A DNA stretch of 45,962 nt, taken from Acinetobacter baretiae (GTDB lineage Bacteria; Pseudomonadota; Gammaproteobacteria; Pseudomonadales; Moraxellaceae). Position numbers and translations under genes: made by a program. The DNA is taken from contig NZ_VTDM01000024.1 of NCBI RefSeq assembly GCF_015627105.1, positions 1 to 45,962 on the forward strand, written 5' to 3'. The notes below the pieces were generated by a model that was not told the DNA's origin, ran no database searches, and saw only the letters and a list, made by a program, of their open reading frames with translations. The stretch's first letter is position 1. Each line of letters begins with the position of its first letter. This document shows positions 10,979-18,247 of this stretch, one piece after another.

Positions 10979-11455
10979 ATGCAACGTTACCCGATGACTC
11001 CTGAAGGCAAAACTGCACTCGAAAAAGAACTTCAACAACTTAAAACTGTTGATCGTCCACGTATTATTCAAGCCATTGCTGAAGCTCGTGAACATGGTGA
11101 TTTAAAAGAAAATGCTGAATATCATGCTGCACGTGAACAACAAGGTTTTTGTGAAGGACGTATTCAAGACATTGAAGCCAAACTAGGCGCTTCTCAAGTG
11201 ATTGATGTAAATGAACTCGAACAAAATGGTCGAGTTGTATTTGGTGTGACTGTCACTATTGAAAACCTAGATACAGAAGAGCAAAAGACCTATAAAATTG
11301 TTGGCGATGACGAAGCTGATTTTAAGATTAATAAAATTTCAGTCAACTCACCAATTGCTCGTGGTCTATTAAGTAAAAGCGAAGGTGACGATGTAAAAAT
11401 TACAACACCGCAAGGTGAAGTTGAATATGAGATTATAGCCGTCAAATACCTATAA
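10979..11455 (+). CDS. greA: Transcription elongation factor GreA
   Basis: GreA inserts a coiled coil into the RNA polymerase secondary channel and stimulates cleavage of backtracked transcripts. The 158 residues match the family length. The N-terminal coiled-coil hairpin carries [18 protein letters not shown] (about 40-57), with the acidic tip residues D and E, and the C-terminal FKBP-like domain ends [12 protein letters not shown] strong GGAGG lies nine bases before the ATG. It sits just beyond the carB terminator, a common carAB-greA neighbourhood. Confidence 0.97.
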   Translation: MQRYPMTPEGKTALEKELQQLKTVDRPRIIQAIAEAREHGDLKENAEYHAAREQQGFCEGRIQDIEAKLGASQVIDVNELEQNGRVVFGVTVTIENLDTEEQKTYKIVGDDEADFKINKISVNSPIARGLLSKSEGDDVKITTPQGEVEYEIIAVKYL

Positions 11456-11462
11456 CTGATAT

Positions 11463-11500
11463 CAGGCCTTAAAGAAAAACTTTAGGGCCTGTATTTATCT
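11463..11500 (+). terminator. Hairpin after greA
   Basis: CAGGCCTTAAAG (11463-11474) pairs with CTTTAGGGCCTG (11480-11491) with one wobble pair and an AAAAA loop. The following T-tract (TATTTATCT) is imperfect, so termination may be moderate. Confidence 0.65.
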
Positions 11501-11564
11501 AATTTACCGATAAATAACAAGGTAATATATTGTAAATTAAAATATGAATTTTAAAATTATTTTG

Positions 11565-11576
11565 TGATCTAAATCA
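11565..11576. promoter_or_regulatory. CRP/FNR-like palindrome upstream of the mini-pilin
   Basis: TGATCTAAATCA is a palindromic 4-4-4 element within TGTGATCTAAATCATC (11563-11578). It resembles an Anr/FNR half-site pair or a degraded CRP site and lies about 120 bases before the mini-pilin start. Binding is speculative. Confidence 0.25.
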
Positions 11577-11650
11577 TCTTATATTGACCATAATTTACTA
11601 ATAATCACACATCAAGATATTCATGTGAGCGCATTAAGCTATATTTAAAA

Positions 11651-11688
11651 TCCATTGTTTGATAGAAATAAAATGTATCAACAATGGA
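11651..11688 (+). promoter_or_regulatory. Stem-loop overlapping the Shine-Dalgarno of the mini-pilin
   Basis: TCCATTGTTTGATA (11651-11664) pairs with TATCAACAATGGA (11676-11688), with one bulged base and an 11-nt A-rich loop. The Shine-Dalgarno GGAG (11686-11689) of the gene starting at 11697 lies largely in the right arm. Folding would hide it from the ribosome. No T-run follows, so this is not a terminator. Confidence 0.55.
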
Positions 11689-11696
11689 GAGCAACC

Positions 11697-11909
11697 ATGA
11701 TAAAAATCATTTTTGCATGTGCATTACTTTCAAGCTCTAGCATATGTCTTGCAAATGACATCTCATTTTCTGGCAAAATTGTTGAAGATAGCTGTCATAC
11801 TCACCACATAGAATATACCGCTTGCTCATCATATAAAATTTCAAATTACACTCAAAACACTCTTCAACGATCTGCAAACCAGCGCGTATTGACACTCACT
11901 TACTTTTAA
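11697..11909 (+). CDS. Tiny secreted pilin-like protein (70 aa)
   Basis: I do not know a characterised homologue. The start at 11697 is chosen because GGAG lies seven bases upstream and the frame from there gives a clean signal peptide (MIKIIFACALLSSSSICLA), with cleavage near residue 19. The mature part begins NDISFSGKIVEDSC, like the first strand of type 1 pilins with their first Cys (Cys33). A second Cys is at 43. The chain ends RVLTLTYF, an alternating hydrophobic strand with a penultimate Tyr, like a pilin C-terminal strand. The roughly 100 residues of sandwich between are missing. It precedes a full pilus operon by 288 bp. It may be a relic or a real minimal subunit, chaperone ligand or inhibitor. 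Confidence 0.6.
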   Translation: MIKIIFACALLSSSSICLANDISFSGKIVEDSCHTHHIEYTACSSYKISNYTQNTLQRSANQRVLTLTYF

Positions 11910-11961
11910 TTCTCCCTCACTGCAAAAATTACTCTTGCGCGATCAGTTATTCATAAAAAAT

Positions 11962-12024
11962 TGCTTTGTGTAAAAAGCATGAGGTATAGCTCCTGCTCTA
12001 TTTTTCATTAGAGCATGGCTTTTT
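11962..12024 (+). promoter_or_regulatory. Terminator-like fold with competing hairpin before the pilus operon
   Basis: An outer stem AAAAAGC (11972-11978) pairs with GCTTTTT (12018-12024), enclosing a stem TGCTCTA (11994-12000) with TAGAGCA (12009-12015), and ends in a T-rich stretch. An alternative small hairpin, TGCTTT (11962-11967) with AAAGCA (11974-11979), would consume the left outer arm. It could be the mini-pilin terminator or an attenuator before the pilin gene at 12198. Confidence 0.4.
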
Positions 12025-12131
12025 GTACTTTTAAGCAACCACTTTTCATTTAAGCCAAATTTTCGCTGTTATATCTACATTTTCAATAAATCGGTCACAT
12101 TTTCTTGAAAAATCTCATTTTATAAATATAA

Positions 12132-12172
12132 TGTGACACTGTTAACATTTTAAAGATTTAATGCACTAAAAT
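12132..12172 (+). promoter_or_regulatory. CRP-like site and -10 of the type 1-like pilus operon
   Basis: TGTGA-N6-TAACA (12132-12147) matches nine of ten conserved positions of the CRP consensus TGTGA-N6-TCACA. TAAAAT at 12167-12172 is a possible -10, placing the site near -40 from the predicted start, close to a class II activator position. Acinetobacter encodes a CRP/Vfr-type regulator; its binding here is inferred. Confidence 0.4.
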
Positions 12173-12197
12173 ACTTAATGATACTATAGGCTTTTAA

Positions 12198-12731
12198 ATG
12201 AAAAAGATTGCTTTAGCACTCGTAGCAGTGGTTGCTACAATAACCGCAACACATGCAAGTGATGGAACCATTACAATTACAGGAAGCGTAACAGACAAAA
12301 CATGTAATATTGCAACTGCGGCAGGTAAAAATTTTACTGTTGCTCTACCCACTGTGTCTAAACAAACACTTGCAAATGCAGGTGACGTTGCTGGGCGTAC
12401 CCCATTTACGATTAATTTAGACAACTGTTCCGAAGGAAAAGTAGCAACCTATTTTGAACCAGGTGCAAATGTCGATTTCAATAGCGGTCGTTTAAACAAT
12501 AAAAATGGATCTGCTCGAAATGTACAGGTTCAACTTTTAGGCAGTAATAATGGATTTTTACCGATTTTAGCAACCAATCCAACAGTCTCTGGTAGTCAAA
12601 CAAATTCTCAGTGGGTTGATGTTGCTAATGGTAAAGCAGATTTAAATTACTATGCAGAATATTACGCAACAAATGCAGTGACTGCAGGGTCTGTGTCTAC
12701 ATCTGTTCAATACACGATTATTTACCAATAA
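12198..12731 (+). CDS. Type 1-like major pilin subunit
   Basis: This is a structural pilin polymerised by donor-strand exchange at the outer membrane. The 177-residue precursor has a signal peptide (about 1-20, ending ATHA). The mature chain begins with the donor-strand-like SDGTITITGSV, has the conserved Cys pair (Cys36 and Cys77) of type 1 pilins and ends VQYTIIYQ with the penultimate Tyr recognised by the chaperone. It is the first gene of a pilin-chaperone-usher-adhesin operon. A small hairpin separates it from the chaperone gene. The Shine-Dalgarno is weak (AGG). I assign the FimA role from position and motifs; no specific operon name is certain. Confidence 0.88.
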   Translation: MKKIALALVAVVATITATHASDGTITITGSVTDKTCNIATAAGKNFTVALPTVSKQTLANAGDVAGRTPFTINLDNCSEGKVATYFEPGANVDFNSGRLNNKNGSARNVQVQLLGSNNGFLPILATNPTVSGSQTNSQWVDVANGKADLNYYAEYYATNAVTAGSVSTSVQYTIIYQ

Positions 12732-12746
12732 TCACATGCTAAAACT

Positions 12747-12781
12747 GTAGGTGGTCACACTTACTTCACGCTTATTTTTTC
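12747..12781 (+). terminator. Weak intra-operon hairpin after the type 1-like pilin
   Basis: GTAGGTG (12747-12753) pairs with CACTTAC (12758-12764) with one wobble, and a T-run follows at 12775-12781. It may lower expression of the downstream assembly genes or protect the pilin mRNA. The stem is short. Confidence 0.4.
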
Positions 12782-12797
12782 TAAAAGTTGTCTGACG

Positions 12798-13523
12798 ATG
12801 AAAAAAAATCACATATTTTATTCGTGTTTATGGGTCATCACATGTTTCATCACAACGAATATTCACGCAGAAATGATTTTGCATGGCACTCGTGTGATTT
12901 ACCCGTCAGACAGCAAAGAAGTTTCATTACAAATGACCAATGATGGCAACAGACCTGCTCTCGTACAAGCATGGTTAGACGATGGAGATGCAAACAGTAC
13001 TCCCGATCAAGTAAGCTTGCCATTTATGATGACGCCACCTGTGTCGCGCGTAGAGCCCAACAAAGGTCAAACACTCCGTATTACAGCTTTACCCAATAGT
13101 GCCGAGTTGAATCAAAGCCGAGAATCTTTGTATTGGCTAAATGTATTAGATATTCCGCCTAAAGCAGCTGGTACCAATGCACCTGAAAATTTCTTACAAC
13201 TTGCCATTCGGTCTCGTATTAAATTTATTTATCGACCATCTTCGTTAAAACAAGATATTAATAAAGCACCTGAACAATTACAGTGGAATAAATTGGGGCA
13301 ACAAATTGTCATCAAAAATCCAACCCCTTTTTATATCACCATTACCTCTGCATTTGAAACAACCAACACAAAAAAAACCGATCTCGTGCCTAAAGGACTT
13401 ATGCTTGAACCTTTTTCAGAGCAAAAAATTTCTTCACCAAATATGCAAATTGATAAGATAGAGTTTATTACGATCAATGACTATGGTGGCCGTACAGAAC
13501 ATATTACTCAACTTGTTCAATAA
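12798..13523 (+). CDS. PapD-like periplasmic pilus chaperone
   Basis: This chaperone caps folded pilin subunits in the periplasm by donor-strand complementation. The 241 residues have a signal peptide ending NIHA (about residue 25), then two immunoglobulin-like domains. Landmarks are the first-strand Arg in HGTRVIYP, the conserved block NKGQTLRITALP and IKFIYRPSSL, which carries the subunit-anchoring basic residues. The F1-G1 region is short, indicating the FGS subclass used by rod-like pili. It lies between the pilin and usher genes in the classical order. The gap to the usher is 48 bp. Confidence 0.92.
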   Translation: MKKNHIFYSCLWVITCFITTNIHAEMILHGTRVIYPSDSKEVSLQMTNDGNRPALVQAWLDDGDANSTPDQVSLPFMMTPPVSRVEPNKGQTLRITALPNSAELNQSRESLYWLNVLDIPPKAAGTNAPENFLQLAIRSRIKFIYRPSSLKQDINKAPEQLQWNKLGQQIVIKNPTPFYITITSAFETTNTKKTDLVPKGLMLEPFSEQKISSPNMQIDKIEFITINDYGGRTEHITQLVQ

Positions 13524-13571
13524 ATTTGAATATGTTCAGTCATTTACCAATGCAACGTTGCAGTTAAAGTC

Positions 13572-16088
13572 ATGGCTAAAACAATATCCATTCGTCACAT
13601 TGTATTATTATTCGCTGTAATGAGTCTAAAAATCTCTACACATGCAGAAATGGCAAACTTGCAAGAAGCTGATTTTGACCCTGCTTTTATTATGGGAGAT
13701 AAAAAAAATATAGATGTCTCACGATTTAAATATAGCAACCCTATTTTGCCGGGAGAGTATAATCTAGATGTATATATTAATGGCAATTGGTTTGGCAAAA
13801 GAAAAATTGTTTTTCAAGTCAAATCAGATCAAAAAAATGCAACCACATGCTTTGATCTTGCAACGTTACTCAGCTACGGCGTAAAAAAAGAAATACTGAC
13901 TCAATCGTCCATACATGTTTCACACAATGAGAATATATGTATGGGAATTGACCAATGGGTTAAAGATGCCTATTACGAAGCAGATACCTCTAATTTAAAA
14001 TTAGAAGTATCTATTCCTCAATATGCCATACAAAATAATGCTCAAGGTTATGTCGACCCTGCACTGTGGGATCGTGGTATTAATGCTGGCTTCATTTCTT
14101 ATAATACAAGTATATATCAGTCAAAAAACTCAGCATCTATCCATCAAAATCATTTAAATGCTTTTATGAGTTTAACATTAGGGGCAAATATTGCAGGTTG
14201 GCAACTGCGCCATAATGCTCAAGTTCAATGGACGGATACACATGCGTATGCTAAAAAATCCCTTATATATACAGCAAACAATACTTATATACAAAAAGCA
14301 TTTCCTAAATACCGTGGTGTATTGACGATGGGGGAAAGCTTTACCAATGGTGAAGTTTTTGACACCTTAACTTACCGTGGTATTGATTTTTCTAGTGATG
14401 ATCGTATGTTACCGAGTAGCTTACAAGGCTATGCCCCACAAATCAGAGGGAATGCTAAAACTAATGCGAAAGTAGAGGTTAGACAACAAGGACAGTTAAT
14501 TTATCAAACCAATGTTTCCCCTGGACCCTTTCAAATCGATGATTTGTACCCTACAGGATTTGGTGGAAGTATTGAAGTTACTATTATTGAAGCGGATGGA
14601 CACATTCAAACATTTACGGTGCCTTATGCCTCTGTTGTGCAAATGCTCAGACCCAATATGGATCGCTACTCAGTCACCTTGGGTAAACTTCACGACAGCA
14701 ATTTAGGCAATACACCTACTTTTATTCAAGCCAAATATCAACGCGGCCTCAATAATTATTTAACAGGTTATACAGGTATTCAAGCGACTCATGACTATAC
14801 GTCTGTCATTTTGGGGTCAGCTTTATCAACCCCGATTGGTGCAGTCTCGTTGGATTGGACTTATGCAAACTCCATACTTAATCATCAGCACTTAAAAGGT
14901 CAAAGCTATCGTTTAAGCTACAGTAAATTAATTGTACCCACCAGTACCAATCTGACCTTGGCTGCTTATCGTTATTCAACTGAAAATTTTTATAGTTTAC
15001 GTGACACCGCATTATTTAATACTTTGGCCCATCAAGACATCAATACTGCCGCTGTTGGAAAACAACGTAGTCAGTTTCAACTTACTTTAAATCAAGGACT
15101 GCCGCAGAAATTCGGCAATTTATATCTTGTTGGGTCTTGGTCTGATTATTGGAATCATAGCCAACACTCAAAACAGTATCAATTTGGTTATAGCAATAAT
15201 TACAATGATATCACGTATGGAATATCTGCCATTCATCGCCTACTCAGCACAGTTGGAGGAACTACAAAATCAGATACTGAATATTTATTGAGCATTAATT
15301 TTCCACTAAGCATGAAAAAAATGGGATCTAATATCAATATGAATGCAAGTAAAGACAGCCAATCTTTCGGTATAAGTGGTGTGGTGAATGATCGTTTAAA
15401 TTATGGCGCGAGTGTCTCTCAACAAAATCAGATGAAGGCATATAATATTAATGGTAGCTACAAGACAGATGTAACCACGCTTGCAACATCTTATAGCTAC
15501 TCAGCAAACTATCAGCAAAGTATGCTTAGTGCACGGGGTAACGTTGTTTTACATCAAGGTGGATTACAGTTAGGGCCAGAGCAAGGCCAAACCATGACCA
15601 TAGTATATGCCCCCAATGCTGTTGGTGCTAAAGTAAATAATCTATCAGGATTACGAATTAACAAAGCAGGCTATGCCGTTTTACCATACTTAACGCCCTA
15701 TCGAATTAATGATGTTACTTTAGACCCACAAGAGATGTCAGATAGTGTAGAGCTTCAAGAAACAACCCAACGTATTGCACCTTATGCAGGTGCCATTACA
15801 CAAGTCAGCTTCTCAACAAAAACAGGATATGCAATTTATATCCATGCAAAACGTGCAGACCAAAACACCTTGCCCTTTGCCGCAGAAGTATTGAATCAAC
15901 ATGGCGATGTGATTGGTTTAGTCGGACAAGGAAGTTTAGCCTATATACGCAGTCATCTTTTAAAAGATCAAGTGACTGTTAAATGGGGAGATGACATTTC
16001 ACAACAATGTCAGATTAAATATGATATCCATCAAGAAAAAACATTAAGTCAAACAAGTATGGTCATGACTGAGGCTGTATGCCAATGA
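13572..16088 (+). CDS. Outer-membrane usher of the type 1-like pilus
   Basis: The usher is an outer-membrane beta-barrel pore that recruits chaperone-subunit complexes and catalyses pilus polymerisation. The 838 residues match the FimD/PapC family. There is a signal peptide to about residue 25. The N-terminal recruitment domain (ADFDPAFIMGDKKNIDVSRFKYSNPILPGEYNLDVYING, about 32-70) follows, then plug and barrel segments (RGIDFSSDDRMLPSSLQGYAP). The C-terminal domains have a Cys near the end (DDISQQCQIKY) and a final Cys-Gln. The stop overlaps the next ATG as ATGA, so the adhesin is translationally coupled. Confidence 0.95.
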   Translation: MAKTISIRHIVLLFAVMSLKISTHAEMANLQEADFDPAFIMGDKKNIDVSRFKYSNPILPGEYNLDVYINGNWFGKRKIVFQVKSDQKNATTCFDLATLLSYGVKKEILTQSSIHVSHNENICMGIDQWVKDAYYEADTSNLKLEVSIPQYAIQNNAQGYVDPALWDRGINAGFISYNTSIYQSKNSASIHQNHLNAFMSLTLGANIAGWQLRHNAQVQWTDTHAYAKKSLIYTANNTYIQKAFPKYRGVLTMGESFTNGEVFDTLTYRGIDFSSDDRMLPSSLQGYAPQIRGNAKTNAKVEVRQQGQLIYQTNVSPGPFQIDDLYPTGFGGSIEVTIIEADGHIQTFTVPYASVVQMLRPNMDRYSVTLGKLHDSNLGNTPTFIQAKYQRGLNNYLTGYTGIQATHDYTSVILGSALSTPIGAVSLDWTYANSILNHQHLKGQSYRLSYSKLIVPTSTNLTLAAYRYSTENFYSLRDTALFNTLAHQDINTAAVGKQRSQFQLTLNQGLPQKFGNLYLVGSWSDYWNHSQHSKQYQFGYSNNYNDITYGISAIHRLLSTVGGTTKSDTEYLLSINFPLSMKKMGSNINMNASKDSQSFGISGVVNDRLNYGASVSQQNQMKAYNINGSYKTDVTTLATSYSYSANYQQSMLSARGNVVLHQGGLQLGPEQGQTMTIVYAPNAVGAKVNNLSGLRINKAGYAVLPYLTPYRINDVTLDPQEMSDSVELQETTQRIAPYAGAITQVSFSTKTGYAIYIHAKRADQNTLPFAAEVLNQHGDVIGLVGQGSLAYIRSHLLKDQVTVKWGDDISQQCQIKYDIHQEKTLSQTSMVMTEAVCQ

Positions 16089-17098
16089 AAATTTTAATGA
16101 CAGGTCTAATCGCCAGCATTTGCATCGGGTACTCCACTTTAAATTATGCAAGTTGTGTTCCGCAAAGAGGATTCACCACTGTTGATATTTCTATGTCAAT
16201 TGGTCGAATTATTGTTAGACCAGACGACCCCGTTGGAAAAGTATTGAGTAAATCTAATTTTAATATTCCAGTCAACAACTCAACATATGCCTGTGATAGA
16301 TATGGTGGAAAACTCATTTCTGCATTGACTCAAAATCGAAAATTAAGCAGTTTAGGTGACTCTATTTATGACACAAATATCCAAGGTATTGGCATACGTT
16401 TGTACAGAGAATTACCTGCTGTTTCCTATTTTTCAGGGTATTATCCCTATGAAAGACGACTCAACCCTTATCTTCAATATTTTTTAGCAGGTGGATATTT
16501 TGTGGTTGAAATTATCAAAACCGCAAATCAAACCGGTTCAGGGCGTTTATCTCAAGGAAAATACAGTAGTTATTATGCTGATGGTTACCCTAATACCCCC
16601 TTTCTCACCAGTACACTGTATTTAAACACAGCAAGTATCAGCTCTGCTTCATGTATCATACAAGGAAATACCAATAAAATTGTGACTTTACCTGCTGTCA
16701 CAACCAGCAGCTTTAAAGGCATTGGATCAACCCAAACAGAACAACCATTTAGCGTCAGTCTGATGTGTAATGGTGGCTCTACAACATCTAACTATTTAGA
16801 AAGTAGTCAAGTGAGTTTAAGTTTTAACTTTATTGCTGATCAAACAACCTCTCAGGTCATCGCAAATACAGCAAACGGTTCAAAAAAAGCATCGGGTGTT
16901 GGTGTTCAATTATTATCTGATTATAAAAATCAAAATAAAATCATCGCCAATGGAGGAAAAATTGATTTAGGTGCTGTTTCAACCAATCAAAATATACAAT
17001 ACGATATTCCTCTAAGAGCACGTTATTATCAAACCAACCATAAAGTAACGGCCGGTGAAGTTAAAGGATTGGCAACATTAACTATTGAGTATCAATAA
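16085..17098 (+). CDS. Two-domain fimbrial tip adhesin
   Basis: This is the last gene of the pilus operon and most likely encodes the receptor-binding tip subunit. The ATG at 16085 forms an ATGA overlap with the usher stop; an alternative ATG at 16079 is less likely. The 337 residues show a signal peptide to about residue 22, and an N-terminal domain (about 23-185) rich in aromatic residues (SYFSGYYPYERRLNPYLQYF) and unlike pilins, as expected for a lectin-like domain. The C-terminal pilin domain (about 190-337) has the ISSASCIIQG and MCNGG cysteines and ends LATLTIEYQ. The ligand is unknown. Confidence 0.82.
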   Translation: MKILMTGLIASICIGYSTLNYASCVPQRGFTTVDISMSIGRIIVRPDDPVGKVLSKSNFNIPVNNSTYACDRYGGKLISALTQNRKLSSLGDSIYDTNIQGIGIRLYRELPAVSYFSGYYPYERRLNPYLQYFLAGGYFVVEIIKTANQTGSGRLSQGKYSSYYADGYPNTPFLTSTLYLNTASISSASCIIQGNTNKIVTLPAVTTSSFKGIGSTQTEQPFSVSLMCNGGSTTSNYLESSQVSLSFNFIADQTTSQVIANTANGSKKASGVGVQLLSDYKNQNKIIANGGKIDLGAVSTNQNIQYDIPLRARYYQTNHKVTAGEVKGLATLTIEYQ

Positions 17099-17100
17099 TA

Positions 17101-17141
17101 AAAAAAACCTCATAGAAATAATAACTCTATGAGGTTTTTTA
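17101..17141. terminator. Bidirectional terminator between pilus operon and acpP
   Basis: CCTCATAG (17108-17115) pairs with CTATGAGG (17127-17134), flanked by an A-run and a T-run. It serves the convergent adhesin and acpP genes. Confidence 0.88.
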
Positions 17142-17188
17142 TTCAAAAATCATAATCGCTTATGATTTTTGAGAAAATTGCAGATAAA

Positions 17189-17425
17189 TTACGCTAATTT
17201 TTTAGATACGTAATCAATTGCAGTTTGTACAGTTGTTAATTCGTTTGAATCTTCATCTGGAATTGTAATATCAAAATCATTTTCAAAAGACATAACAAGC
17301 TCTACTAGATCTAGAGAGTCTGCACCTAAATCATCAGTAAAAGACGCTTCATTTTTAATTTCTTCAGCGTTCATACCAAGTTGTTCAGCTACAGCTTGTT
17401 TTACACGTTGTTCGATGTCGCTCAC
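17189..17425 (-). CDS. acpP: Acyl carrier protein
   Basis: AcpP carries growing acyl chains on a phosphopantetheine arm during fatty-acid, lipid A and phospholipid synthesis. From the GTG at 17425 it is 78 residues, the standard ACP size, and begins VSDIEQRV. The attachment Ser is in the invariant DSLDLVE, after GAD. An in-frame ATG at 17440 would add MRRPP, but AGGAG (17433-17437) lies seven bases before the GTG, which therefore decides the start. Oddly, the seven bases between them read ACCTCCT, identical to the 16S anti-Shine-Dalgarno core. It ends the rpmF-fabD-fabG-acpP series. Confidence 0.97.
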   Translation of the reverse strand: MSDIEQRVKQAVAEQLGMNAEEIKNEASFTDDLGADSLDLVELVMSFENDFDITIPDEDSNELTTVQTAIDYVSKKLA

Positions 17426-17509
17426 AGGAGGTCTCCTCATTACTTGCGGCGTTTTAAATTGTCGCTAGTTTAATTGAATATTTAAAATAATGGAAGTTTA
17501 TACACGGAC

Positions 17510-18247
17510 TTAGCCCATGTATAAACCACCGTTTACATGTAATACCGTACCAGTAATGTAACTAGATTTGTCACCTGCTAAAAAACTTACCGCATGTGCA
17601 ACATCTTGTGCATTACCTAAACGACCAAGCGCAACTTGCTCAGTCATTTTTTTACGAATATCTTCACTCAGTTGATCAGTCATTTCAGTTGAAATAAAAC
17701 CAGGTGCAACAGAGTTCACAGTAATCTGACGACTACCCATTTCTTTTGCTAAGCTACGGCTAAATGCTTCCATGCCTGCTTTTGCTGCTGAGTAGTTTGC
17801 TTGACCAGGGTTGGCAAAATGTGCAACCACTGAGCTAATATTAATAATACGTCCAAAACGAGCGCGTGTCATACCTTTGAGTACACGCTTAGATAAGCGA
17901 TATACTGCTTTGAGATGAATATTTAAGATATCATCCCAGTCATCTTCACTCATACGTAACAATAAATTATCACGAGTGATACCCGCATTATTGACCAATA
18001 CAAGTACAGAACCAAAACGTTGCTCTATATCAGAAACCAATGCATCTATTGCAGTGAGATCACGCACATCAAGTACAGCACCTGTGCCATTATCTGCAAA
18101 ACTTTGCGTAAGCTTATCTGCACCTGCTTCAGAGGTTGCTGTACCTACCACAAAAAAACCATCTTGGATTAGTTGTTGTGCAATCGCTGCACCAATACCA
18201 CGGCTTGCACCTGTGACTAATGCAATTTTACGTTGTTCTTGGCTCAT
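17510..18247 (-). CDS. fabG: 3-oxoacyl-ACP reductase
   Basis: FabG uses NADPH to reduce 3-oxoacyl-ACP in every cycle of fatty-acid elongation. The 245 residues form a short-chain dehydrogenase fold. The cofactor motif is VTGASRGIGAAIA (about 12-24), then NNAG, then the Ser-Tyr-Lys catalytic set (INISSVVAHFANPGQANYSAAK), and the C-terminus ITGTVLHVNGGLYMG is typical of FabG. Its ATG overlaps the fabD stop as ATGA (18244-18247), so the two are translationally coupled. acpP follows 84 bp downstream. Confidence 0.97.
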   Translation of the reverse strand: MSQEQRKIALVTGASRGIGAAIAQQLIQDGFFVVGTATSEAGADKLTQSFADNGTGAVLDVRDLTAIDALVSDIEQRFGSVLVLVNNAGITRDNLLLRMSEDDWDDILNIHLKAVYRLSKRVLKGMTRARFGRIINISSVVAHFANPGQANYSAAKAGMEAFSRSLAKEMGSRQITVNSVAPGFISTEMTDQLSEDIRKKMTEQVALGRLGNAQDVAHAVSFLAGDKSSYITGTVLHVNGGLYMG

